The position numbers and the translations under genes were made by a program. A stretch of DNA of 64,000 nt from an uncultured Bacteroidota bacterium (GTDB taxonomy: Bacteria; Bacteroidota; Bacteroidia; UKL13-3), in the NCBI GenBank assembly GCA_903910445.1, contig CAIVZR010000002.1:1-64000 (forward strand), written 5' to 3'. The notes beneath the pieces were generated by a model, which ran no database searches, was not told the DNA's origin, and saw only the letters and a program-made list of their open reading frames with translations. Below, one piece after another: positions 17,682-27,100 of the stretch. Numbering within the stretch: the first letter of the stretch is position 1; each line of letters opens with the position of its first letter.

Positions 17682-18248
17682 TTAGTTTTTTGGTCTTTCT
17701 TGTTCTATATCTGATGTTGGAACATCTTTCTTGATATTTGGATTTTCACCGCGAACTTTAACACTTGCTTTGCGTTCTACATGTTTAACAACACATCCTT
17801 TATTATTAGGAGCTTCATAGTTAGCTGGCTTAGTAACTTCTGTATCGGTAGTTGGTTCATCCTTTATGATACTTGTGCTGGCACCTCTCATCTTGTTTGC
17901 GGTTGATTTTTTAACAGCAACATTTTTTACATTGCTATATGAAGGACGAACTTTTTCTACATCTTTAGTTGGCTCATCTTTTTTGATGTTTGTGTTTTCT
18001 CCTCGAACTTCTGTTCTCTTGGCTCGAGCTATGTTACTTACGTTAGCACCTCTAACCATATCAGGAGCCTTATATCCCTGAGGTTTGGCTTGCTCAACAT
18101 CTTTAGTTGGCACATCTACCTTGATTTTGGCATTTACTCCGCGAACCGATTCGCGCTTGTTACTTTTTACATCTACAGTTTTATTTTGCGCCATTGTTGC
18201 TGTGAAAATAAAGGCTGCGGATACGATTGTTAAAATGAACTTTTTCAT
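17682..18248 (-). CDS. Small exported protein with RGxNxxIKxDxPT repeats, unknown function
   Basis: 188 residues from ATG 18248 (MKKFILTIVSAAFIFTATMAQ), which gives a clean signal peptide; the frame extends 21 codons further without support. The mature protein is made of four to five imperfect units around V/MRGxNxxIKxDxPTxDxExxxPxxYxxP, for example VRGVNAKIKVDVPTKDVE, VRGENTNIKKDEPTKDVE and VRGENPNIKKDVPTSDIE. The units are charged, Lys-rich and without hydrophobic core, so the chain may be extended. I recognise no family. It is a single-gene unit with its own terminator. Location beyond the inner membrane is supported; function is unknown. Confidence 0.75.
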   Translation of the reverse strand: MKKFILTIVSAAFIFTATMAQNKTVDVKSNKRESVRGVNAKIKVDVPTKDVEQAKPQGYKAPDMVRGANVSNIARAKRTEVRGENTNIKKDEPTKDVEKVRPSYSNVKNVAVKKSTANKMRGASTSIIKDEPTTDTEVTKPANYEAPNNKGCVVKHVERKASVKVRGENPNIKKDVPTSDIEQERPKN

Positions 18249-18489
18249 GATACTTTGAAATATTAAATTGTTGTGTTTGAAATTATGTAAGTTCATGCTC
18301 AGAATAACCAACTTGGTAAATGAGAAAATCTAATTTACCCTAAAGCACTTACTTTATATACCCTAAAATACTTAGAAAATCATTTATAGTTCAAAAATGA
18401 GAATTGCCTATAGTTATCATTTAATATAAATAGCGCTTCTAATAATAATTACTTGTTATAATTGGTTTTCATATATTCGCATAGCATTT
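18249..18489. other. Divergent AT-rich intergenic region
   Basis: About 240 nt between the repeat protein gene (minus) and the 2OG oxygenase gene (plus). Apart from the plus-strand TATATTCG element at 18472-18479 I see no coding frame, repeat or strong hairpin. No convincing minus-strand promoter was found for the repeat protein gene. Confidence 0.5.
18452..18479 (+). promoter_or_regulatory. Probable promoter of the 2OG oxygenase gene
   Basis: CTTG at 18452-18455 and TATATTCG at 18472-18479, 16 nt apart, resemble the -33/-7 pair with one mismatch in each. The start codon follows 11 nt later. This is one of several TAnnTTCG elements seen ahead of plus-strand genes here. Confidence 0.45.
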
Positions 18490-19317
18490 ATGAATACCGC
18501 CCCTATTACAAAAACAAGAGCGATTATTGGAGCAGAAATTGCCCAAAACATCTTAAGTAAAAAACAAGAAATATTGGCTTATTGGAATAACTCCGGGCCA
18601 GTAAAACATTTTTATGTTGACGATTTACTTCCTGCTCAAGAAGTTGAAGAAATTCATCAACACTTTCCTTCAAAGGAAAATCTTATAAAACGCAATACCT
18701 TAAGAGAAAAGAAACAGGTGGGCGTTGAATTAGAAAAATATCATCCATCGGTTACCGAGCATCTGATGGCATTTCAAGAACCCTCTGTAGTTGATGCCAT
18801 TTATCAAATAACAGGAATAAAAAGCATGGTTCCCGATCCTACATTGTATGCTTCGGGCCTTAGTCGAATGCAATTAAACGACTTTCTAAACCCCCATCTT
18901 GATAATAGCAGCGATGGAAATGCAGATAAATATCGAGTCATAAATTTACTGTTTTATATTACGCCAAACTGGAAATTAGAGAATGGGGGTAATCTAGAAT
19001 TATGGGACGAAAAAGTAAAAACTCAAAAAACAATTCACGCTGCATTTAATCGATTGGTTATTATGGCTACCGACGATAAAAGCTGGCATAGTGTAAGCAA
19101 GGTTTTAGTTGATGATGCACGTTGTTGCTTAAGTAATTATTATTTCGCTCCACAATCATATGGCGATAAAGACTATTTCCATGCAACAACTTTTAAAGGT
19201 AGACCTGGAGAAACGGTTCGTGGTTTTTTATTAAATTTAGATGGAATGTTGCGCAACGGTTTACGCAAAGTATTTCGAAAAGGAATATTTGGCAGTAGGC
19301 ACCGACGTGAAAGTTAG
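18490..19317 (+). CDS. 2-oxoglutarate/Fe(II)-dependent oxygenase (prolyl-hydroxylase-like)
   Basis: 275 residues. The iron-binding facial triad is visible as His136 and Asp138 (NPHLDNS) and His200 (SWHSVSKV), with Arg211 as the likely 2-oxoglutarate ligand. The core strands RVINLLFYITPNW and ENGGNLELWD are typical of the P4H-like branch of the superfamily. It should hydroxylate a protein or small molecule, but the substrate cannot be inferred. No signal peptide is seen, so it is cytoplasmic. The basic C-terminal tail (RKGIFGSRHRRES) is variable in this family. The downstream gene has its own promoter element. Confidence 0.85.
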   Translation: MNTAPITKTRAIIGAEIAQNILSKKQEILAYWNNSGPVKHFYVDDLLPAQEVEEIHQHFPSKENLIKRNTLREKKQVGVELEKYHPSVTEHLMAFQEPSVVDAIYQITGIKSMVPDPTLYASGLSRMQLNDFLNPHLDNSSDGNADKYRVINLLFYITPNWKLENGGNLELWDEKVKTQKTIHAAFNRLVIMATDDKSWHSVSKVLVDDARCCLSNYYFAPQSYGDKDYFHATTFKGRPGETVRGFLLNLDGMLRNGLRKVFRKGIFGSRHRRES

Positions 19318-19343
19318 CCTCATCGATACTTCAACCTTTTACT

Positions 19344-19351
19344 TACCTTCG
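19344..19351 (+). promoter_or_regulatory. -7-like element ahead of the propeller protein gene
   Basis: TACCTTCG, one base from TAnnTTTG, lies 22 nt before the ATG at 19374. No -33 element was found, so the call is tentative. Confidence 0.35.
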
Positions 19352-19373
19352 TATTCGAAATCTTCTCATTGCT

Positions 19374-22300
19374 ATGAAAAAGTTATACCTTTTTGGACTT
19401 GTTCTTCTTTTTTCTCTTCGACTTTCTTCTCAAACTCCTGAAGATACCGCTAATATTCCTTATTGGCAGGAAATGATGCAAGACTTCAGTATTAATTATT
19501 ATTCCACTGTTAGTGCTTTTAATAAATATTACGAGAATAGGGCTATTGAACCACATACGGGTTATAAAACTTTTAAACGTTGGGAAAACTATTGGTCGAC
19601 CAGAGTAGATGGAAATGGAAACTTTCCAGCTAATGACGCATTATGGAATGCTTACTACGAATATTTTGGAAATGGTAATTCAAACTCAACCCTTTCTGGT
19701 GGTGGCAATTGGGTTCCTTTAGGTCCGGAAACCTTACCTGCAAATATCACGGGTCAACCCAATGGTAATGGTCGCATTAATGCCATTGAATTTCACCCGA
19801 CCGATTCAAATAAAATTTGGGTTGGGGCACCTCAAGGAGGATTATGGACCAGCAACGATGGTGGACTAACCTGGTCATGTAATACAGATAACCTTCCAAC
19901 ATTGGGTGTTTCATCTATTTTAGTTGATCGCAATAATCCAAATATTATATATATTGGTACTGGTGATCGTGATGGTGGTGATAGCCCTGGACTAGGAATT
20001 ATGAAATCAACAAACGGTGGTAGCACTTGGACTCAGATCAATTCGGGTATTGGTAACGTCACTGTGGGAATGATGGTGATGAATAAATTCAACTCTAATA
20101 TTATAGTAGTTGCTGCAAGTAATGGTATTTATAAAACAGTAAATGCTGGAGTTACCTGGGTTAAGAAATCCCCCAATAGCAATAATTATAAAGATATCAA
20201 ATACCATCCTACCGATACAAATATTGTATATGCTGTTGAGAATAGTATCTTTTATCGAAGCGGTGATGCAGGAAATACATTTATAGCGATTGGTGGTAAT
20301 GGAACTTCAAATTTACCGGCTGGAACTCGTGCGGTAATAGGTGTTTCAGTTGCCGCCCCCGATTATGTTTATGTTGTGCTGGCTAATAATACTTATAAGG
20401 GCACTTATTTGTCACGTGATAAAGGAATCAACTTTGTGACAAAATCAACAACACCAAATATTTTCGACTATTCATCTGACGGTTCAGGTACATCAACTCA
20501 GGCTTGGTATGATATGACCGTAGCTGTTGATACGGCTAGTTTTGGGACAATTTATGTTGGTGGCGTAAATATATTTAGAAGCTTGGATAGTGGCGCCACC
20601 TGGACCTGTTATGGTCATTGGGTTGGAACCAATGCTGCTCCAATACATGCCGATCAACATCAGCTTAGAATTGACACTAAAACAAATAAGCTTTACTGTG
20701 GAAATGATGGCGGATTCTATAGTCGTCGACCAGGTGCAACTACATTTACAAACCTAACTTCTGGTTTAAATATCTCACAAATTTATAGAATTGGACAATC
20801 AGCACAATCTCCAAGCATTGTAATTGCTGGATGGCAAGACAATGGCACTGGATTTTATCGTAACTCTATTTCAGGAACTAATAAATGGAAAACAAATATG
20901 GGAGGTGATGGAATGGAATGTATTATCGACCCTACAGATAGCAATTACATGTATGGTGCCTTATACTATGGCGATATACGACGTACTTCATCAGGAGGCA
21001 CTTTAAATTCAACAACTGCTAATACTGGTTCATTTGGAATTAATGAGCAAGGAGCGTGGGTTACACCATATATTTTACATAATCAAAATCCAAATAAAAT
21101 GTTTGTTGGCTATAAAAATATTTGGAGGGGAACGAATATAAAAACCACGCCTGTATGGACAAAGATAACCACCGGTTTTACGGATAATGTAGTAGCAATT
21201 GAACATTGTGAAGGCGACACATCAAGAATGTATTATTCCAGATCTGGTAAGTTCTATCGTACAGATAGTTTATATTTAGCCAATCCAACGTTCAGAGATA
21301 TAACAGCTAAAACACCTAACCCCACATCTACAGTGAATTGGATTGAAACTCATCCAGACAAACCGTTAAGTGTATATATCATTCAAAATAATACTATTTA
21401 TAGAAGTAATGATACAGGCAATACTTGGGTAAATATTACAGGAACATTACCTGGAGGTTCAAGAAATTGTTTGTTACTGGACAAGAAATCGACTGATGGA
21501 ATTTACGTGGGTACTGATGTGGGTGTGTTTTATAGAGATAGTAGCATGGCAACTTGGGTTGCATATAAAAATAATTTACCTGCTAATTCCCGTTTCACTG
21601 AACTGGAAATGTATTATAATAATGCTAACACGTCCGACTGTCGTATCTCCGCCTCAACCTATGGAAGGGGCTTATGGCAAAGTGATGTTTACCTCACCAA
21701 TAGTGCACCACAGGCATCCTTTTCAACCGATACCATCGCATGTACTGGTTTCGTAACTACGCTTCTCGATCAAAGCACTGGTAGTCCAAACTTTTGGCAA
21801 TGGACCATTACCCCCGCTACTTTTAGTTTCATTAATGGAACGAATGCAAATTCTCAAAACCCTCAACTAGTTTTTAATGCTACGGGCTATTATAACGTAA
21901 AATTATACGCACGAAAGGATGGTTGGGGTTATAGTACTACGCTAAAAAATAATTATATCAATGTGGGCTCACCTGTTATAACTGGAAGTGCTAATACCAA
22001 TATTATTTGTGAAGGAGAATCGGTAATTCTTACAGGAAGCGGAGCAATTAGTTACGAGTGGTACGATGGTACAAATTTAATTAGCAATAATGCTAGCTTC
22101 ACTGTTAATCCTGTAACAACCAAAACATATAAAATGATTGGTAAAAATGGATCGTCATGCAAGGATTCAACGAATATTACCATTACGGTAAGTCCAAAAC
22201 CATCAATTTTAATTACACCTAGTTCGGGTAAGATTGCAGCAGGGCAATTTGTAACACTCATTGCAAATGGAGCCTTAACTTATTCTTGGTCGCCATCAAC

Positions 22301-22679
22301 TGGATTAAGCTCTACCACTGGCGCTTCAGTAATTGCATCACCTCCAGTAACCACCACTTATACAGTAACTGGTATCGATGCCAAATCATGTTCCAATACT
22401 CAAACAGTGACGGTAACGCTTGCAGCAACAGGCATCAGTAAAAACGCTTCAAATGGTAAAATCATTTTTCAACCAAATCCGGCAACCAACGAAGTAAGTA
22501 TCAATATTCCACAGAAAGGAAACGTAAAGCTTTACGATATCACAGGTAAAATTGTTTTACAAAAAGAACTCAATATTGGAGTTACCATTCTTTCTGTAGG
22601 GTATCTTCCTAGAGGCATTTATACGGCTGAAATTATTTCTGGCGATGCTAAAAATTATTCTAAACTAATACTTCGATAA
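19374..22679 (+). CDS. T9SS-secreted sortilin-like (Asp-box) beta-propeller protein
   Basis: 1101 residues with signal peptide (to about residue 20). The large central part (about 110-760) is a VPS10/BNR-type beta-propeller with repeated Asp-boxes of the S-x-D-x-G-x-T-W kind: SNDGGLTW, STNGGSTW, TVNAGVTW, SLDSGATW and SNDTGNTW. A PKD domain (from about APQASFSTDT) and two Ig-like domains follow. The last 80 residues (FQPNPATNEVSIN to the end) are a type A T9SS sorting domain. The protein is secreted or surface-anchored. Such propellers bind ligands or act as glycan or peptide hydrolases; no catalytic residue set is evident here. Confidence 0.88.
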   Translation: MKKLYLFGLVLLFSLRLSSQTPEDTANIPYWQEMMQDFSINYYSTVSAFNKYYENRAIEPHTGYKTFKRWENYWSTRVDGNGNFPANDALWNAYYEYFGNGNSNSTLSGGGNWVPLGPETLPANITGQPNGNGRINAIEFHPTDSNKIWVGAPQGGLWTSNDGGLTWSCNTDNLPTLGVSSILVDRNNPNIIYIGTGDRDGGDSPGLGIMKSTNGGSTWTQINSGIGNVTVGMMVMNKFNSNIIVVAASNGIYKTVNAGVTWVKKSPNSNNYKDIKYHPTDTNIVYAVENSIFYRSGDAGNTFIAIGGNGTSNLPAGTRAVIGVSVAAPDYVYVVLANNTYKGTYLSRDKGINFVTKSTTPNIFDYSSDGSGTSTQAWYDMTVAVDTASFGTIYVGGVNIFRSLDSGATWTCYGHWVGTNAAPIHADQHQLRIDTKTNKLYCGNDGGFYSRRPGATTFTNLTSGLNISQIYRIGQSAQSPSIVIAGWQDNGTGFYRNSISGTNKWKTNMGGDGMECIIDPTDSNYMYGALYYGDIRRTSSGGTLNSTTANTGSFGINEQGAWVTPYILHNQNPNKMFVGYKNIWRGTNIKTTPVWTKITTGFTDNVVAIEHCEGDTSRMYYSRSGKFYRTDSLYLANPTFRDITAKTPNPTSTVNWIETHPDKPLSVYIIQNNTIYRSNDTGNTWVNITGTLPGGSRNCLLLDKKSTDGIYVGTDVGVFYRDSSMATWVAYKNNLPANSRFTELEMYYNNANTSDCRISASTYGRGLWQSDVYLTNSAPQASFSTDTIACTGFVTTLLDQSTGSPNFWQWTITPATFSFINGTNANSQNPQLVFNATGYYNVKLYARKDGWGYSTTLKNNYINVGSPVITGSANTNIICEGESVILTGSGAISYEWYDGTNLISNNASFTVNPVTTKTYKMIGKNGSSCKDSTNITITVSPKPSILITPSSGKIAAGQFVTLIANGALTYSWSPSTGLSSTTGASVIASPPVTTTYTVTGIDAKSCSNTQTVTVTLAATGISKNASNGKIIFQPNPATNEVSINIPQKGNVKLYDITGKIVLQKELNIGVTILSVGYLPRGIYTAEIISGDAKNYSKLILR

Positions 22680-22682
22680 CCT

Positions 22683-23162
22683 ATGGCATTTAGAAAAGAA
22701 CCTTCAGAAAAGAAAACCGTTGCCAATATAAAATCATCATCCATAAAAATTGGGATTGTAGTTTCTCAATGGCATTCAGATATTACTCATGCATTATTAA
22801 GTGGTGCATTGCAGTATCTAAAGGCACATCATATTGCAACAAAAAATATCGTTATTGATTTCGTTCCTGGAAGCTTTGAGTTGCCACTGGCCTCACAATG
22901 GCAATTGGACCGCGGAATGGATGCCTCCATTTGTTTGGGATGTGTTATAAAAGGTGAAACAATGCATTTTGATTTTATTTGCCACGCGGTAGCTAACGGA
23001 ATCAAAGATTTGAACTTGAAATATTCTAAGCCTGTTATATTTGGTGTGCTCACTCCCAATACTTTAAAACAAGCACAGCAAAGAGCTGGAGGTAAATACG
23101 GAAATAAAGGAATTGATGCTGCTGAAGCCGCATTACAGATGCTACTATTGCAAGGAAAATAA
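22683..23162 (+). CDS. ribH: 6,7-dimethyl-8-ribityllumazine synthase
   Basis: Penultimate step of riboflavin synthesis, joining the ribityl-uracil and the C4 sugar phosphate. 159 residues, normal length. Motifs: VSQWHSDIT (substrate ring stacking), PGSFELP at 62-68, GCVIKGETMHFD at 86-97 with catalytic His95, and FGVLTPNTLKQAQQRAGG. The gene starts 3 nt after the propeller gene stop and precedes a glycosyltransferase by 8 nt, so the three are probably on one transcript despite unrelated functions. Confidence 0.96.
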   Translation: MAFRKEPSEKKTVANIKSSSIKIGIVVSQWHSDITHALLSGALQYLKAHHIATKNIVIDFVPGSFELPLASQWQLDRGMDASICLGCVIKGETMHFDFICHAVANGIKDLNLKYSKPVIFGVLTPNTLKQAQQRAGGKYGNKGIDAAEAALQMLLLQGK

Positions 23163-23170
23163 AAAGCCAC

Positions 23171-24118
23171 ATGGAAATCCGATATTTAACGCATGGAAAA
23201 TATGAAACCGGCGGTTATCGGCATGGCTTATTTTTCGCCCAACAACTTCACTATAAATTTGATGGAAGCAAATTAAAGGTCCTTCGAAATAAACAAACAT
23301 TTCGAAGGCTAAACCATTTAAAACTTCAATATTGGGGGTTTATGAATTCAGGTGCTGAATTGCAAGTAGTTTCAGTTCGCTTGGCATTAATTTCCATTTT
23401 CAGAAACTTGTTTACAAAAGGGAGAGTTTTTATAATAATGCACAATTATGATAAAACTGATGGGAAAGGCAGGTTGCTTCGTTTTTATTATCATTTGCTT
23501 TTTATCTTCTTGAAGATGAATTCCTCTGATCGCTTCAGAGTAGTAACCGATTCGCCGTTTTTTATGGATCAATTCGGTAAAGTTATAAAATTGCCAATAG
23601 TGCTTTTCCCAAATTTTTTTGATACTCAAAAGCTCGTAGTATTTAGGAAAGAGCAGAAAGAACGAAAAATTCATCTTGGCCAATGGTCTGAAAAAAATAG
23701 CCCCGATATTTTTGACTTAGCTGAACAATTGTCGGCGATATCATTCAAATGCTATTTCAGTACACTTAATAAAAATGCACAAAACACAACTAAGACATAC
23801 CAAATAAGTTATTTCGATACTTATGATAGCTATCTTGATGAAATGTCAAATTGTGCATACTCATTAGCATTGCCTTCGGTGAATGAGGGATGGAATAGAG
23901 TAGCACATGAAAGTATCCTGGTTGGCACAACGGTAATAGGTTTTGATAAAGGAGGCCTAGGTTACCTGTTAAAAGAAGCTTCAATGCCTATTGTCAAAAA
24001 TGTTGAAGAAGCTTACCAAAAGGTTTTGGAGGGTAATCACCCCAAGCCTGATATAGCATTTATTGAAAAATATGATATTTCCAATGCACCCACATTTTTA
24101 GGAAACCGAATTGATTAG
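23171..24118 (+). CDS. GT-B type glycosyltransferase (family 4-like)
   Basis: 315 residues. The N-terminal half is divergent (HGLFFAQQLH, then VFIIMHNYD). The C-terminal half carries the recognisable retaining GT-B signature LPSVNEGWNRVAHESILVG followed by GTTVIGFDKGGLGYLL, where the E in the EGW segment plus the later E are the usual donor-phosphate contacts. It probably adds a sugar to a surface glycan or lipid. The protein is short for the GT4 family, and there is no membrane segment, so it is cytoplasmic or peripheral. Donor and acceptor are unknown. Confidence 0.72.
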   Translation: MEIRYLTHGKYETGGYRHGLFFAQQLHYKFDGSKLKVLRNKQTFRRLNHLKLQYWGFMNSGAELQVVSVRLALISIFRNLFTKGRVFIIMHNYDKTDGKGRLLRFYYHLLFIFLKMNSSDRFRVVTDSPFFMDQFGKVIKLPIVLFPNFFDTQKLVVFRKEQKERKIHLGQWSEKNSPDIFDLAEQLSAISFKCYFSTLNKNAQNTTKTYQISYFDTYDSYLDEMSNCAYSLALPSVNEGWNRVAHESILVGTTVIGFDKGGLGYLLKEASMPIVKNVEEAYQKVLEGNHPKPDIAFIEKYDISNAPTFLGNRID

Positions 24119-24189
24119 TTTACAATTCAATACAGATATTTATATCTAGGGTTTCTTCAGGTTCATAAAATATACGTAATTCGTAGCGT

Positions 24190-27100
24190 ATGAATAAATT
24201 TTTGAAACTTGTTGCAATCATTTTATTGCCACTATTATATTTTGTTAAGGGGAATGCGCAAAATAATAATGGATTACTTTTCGAAATAACTGGGAATGGA
24301 ATTAAATCGCCTTCCTATATCATGGGAACTGTTACTCTTGCCAACAAGAATAAGTTTCTGATTGATGAAAGTGTTTTAAAATATATAGATAAATGTGACC
24401 TTGTTGCTACTGAATTCGATATGGTGAATGGAATTCCGAATTTGGTTGACTCAATTGGATTAAATGAATACACTTCTCAAGTATTTACCAGGTTAAACTA
24501 TTTGCAAACGAACGATATTTATCTGCCTACTTTCGGTCCTGGTGATAATGCATCACAAATGTTATTCGCTTTATTCAAAATTGGAGGAAGTTCTCTTAAA
24601 CAAATGGAAGGTCAGTATCTTACTCGTTTAGGGCTAAGTAGCGATGCTTATAAAACAATTTGGCCCAATTATCATGTAATGCAATATGCCATTAAAAGCA
24701 AAAAACAATATATCGGTTTGCAAAGTATTGATAGTGTTTTATTCTACTACCTTAAATATTTGAGTGATAACAAAAATTTATTAGAAACACTATCAAATGA
24801 CTTTAAGAATATAAAACCCAATCAAGAACAAGACATTACTAAGTTAATTGGAGAATGGATTGCAAGTGGTAAAGCCGATTTACTTTATAAGCAATTAAAA
24901 ACGTTAAAGAATGGCACAGATACAATCATGCTAAAAATTCTAAATTTAAGAAATGTTAGAATTTGCGAATTGTTAGATACTCATATGAAGAATCAGAGTG
25001 TATTCGCTGCTGTAAATTATTTCTCGCTTACCAACCCCGATGGAATGCTCAAAGTATTGCGTAAAATGGGTTATAAGGTGAAGGCAGTAAAAATGAAGAG
25101 TGATGCAGAAAACACCTTTTCTAAAATCAAGGAAATGCCTTATGAAACAAAATTAAATTTTGTTTCAAGCGATGATGGCCTATTAAAATTTCAATTCCCG
25201 GGGCGTGCACAATCAATTAAAATAGGTCCATATGCTAGTATTTGGATTCATTACGACGTTATTAATAATACGTTTTACTCGGTAGGTCGCTTTACACATA
25301 TAAATGCTTTTAAAGGCCATACACGCGCTTATTTATTAAGTAAAATAGATAGTTTAATTTATGAAGAGATACCTGGAACCATAATTAAAAAAGAAAAAAT
25401 AGAGGGTAATTACTTTACTGGATATGATATTACAAGCGTTAATCGTAATGATGATTATACTCGTTCGAGGTTTTACATTACTGATAACGAAATTATTATT
25501 CTGAAATGCGATGGTGAGAAAAAATATGCAATTTCTCAAAACGTCTCAATGTATTTTGATGGTTTCCATTTAAATGAAGATCTATTAAAAGAAAAAAATT
25601 CAGATACTTCTATTGAGACTGAATACTTTACCGCTTTGGCTCCTGGTATTGTACATGCTCTAACAGAAAATGGTGTTTATTATTCATATCATGAATCATT
25701 TAATAGTGCCAAAAATATTGACATAATATATGCGAAAAGCAGTTATCAAAGTTTTGATTTTCTTGATGAAGACACCTTTATTCTCAATAGTATTATATTA
25801 AGTGCAACAAAATCGTTGAAACTAACTGAAATACGCAAGAAGCTAGAAAATAACCGTGTGACGTTTGATTATAAGGATGAAATAGGTCGTTACTATACCT
25901 TCAGAGCTATTAAATCTGGAATTCATTTCTATCTTATTTCAGCCTCGTATCCCGATTCCAATAAGTTGACTATTGCGCCATATTTGGAGAGCTTCAAACC
26001 CCTTAATAATAATAAATATCCTGATTTCAAATTAATAAATGATACTACAATTCATGCTGAGGTACAAACTTTTTCAGCGGCTAATGAGATAGTAAGTTCC
26101 AGGTTAATGCAACTTATTTTTAAAATCGCCTCTGTTAAAAGAGGGCGATATGAAGAGCAAAATACTTCGGCTACTCATAGTTTTTCGTGCAGAAGTACAG
26201 GAGAATTTATTGGTGTTACATACACTCCATATGATCCATATTATTATATCAAGGATTCAATCACTTTTTGGGATAATTTAATTACGAACAAGTCAGGAGG
26301 CTATGAGTTTAACGTTTCAAGAAAAAAATATGAATACAAAAATGGGATACATCAATTATCATTTTTGTTTACGGATACCAATACTTCGTTTGCAGCAAAG
26401 TATTTATTTGTATTAAAAGGGAGAGCATTGTATATAATTACCACAACACTTGATACAACACTTGCCGAATCGCCATTCGTATCAACATTTTATAATACCT
26501 TCAAGCCAACAGACACTAGTAATTCAAGTTCACTTTTCGTTTCTAGATGTGACGAATATTTAAAAGCTATGCTAAGCACTGATAGTGTTACATTTAGCGA
26601 AGCTATTTTAACAAACACTAGTTTTACTTTTGATGCAGGTTATTTAAGGAAATTGATTTCAATGCTGGATAGTATTCCAGCAATACGTTCTTCGGAAGAG
26701 AAGGAGTCAATTATGCAACAAATTATTTATTTGATTGGAGAAATTAACGATAGCACTTCTACCAATTACCTCTATAAAAGATACCTCGAATCAGGCGATA
26801 CCGCTGAAAAACAATTACAGTTTCTTAATGTACTTGTGAATCAGAAAACTTCTTATTCATACAAAATTGCAGGCTCTTTGCTAAATAGTAACCCTCCTGC
26901 TATCAATACTAATTACCAGCTAAGTTATATATTTCAGCAACTAAAGGATAGCTTAAAACTTACTGCTACAATTGCTCCCGACCTATTCTCCCTGCTGAGT
27001 ATCGAAGACTATAAAGACGAAACCATACAACTACTTGGGATGCTTGTTGATAGTGGTTATCTGAAGCCAGAAGAATATAATTCTTTATTACCTGAGCTAA

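Noticed and set aside
22829-23170. 113-codon frame opposite ribH
   Set aside because: It is fully antisense to ribH, which has all its motifs; no start signal supports it.
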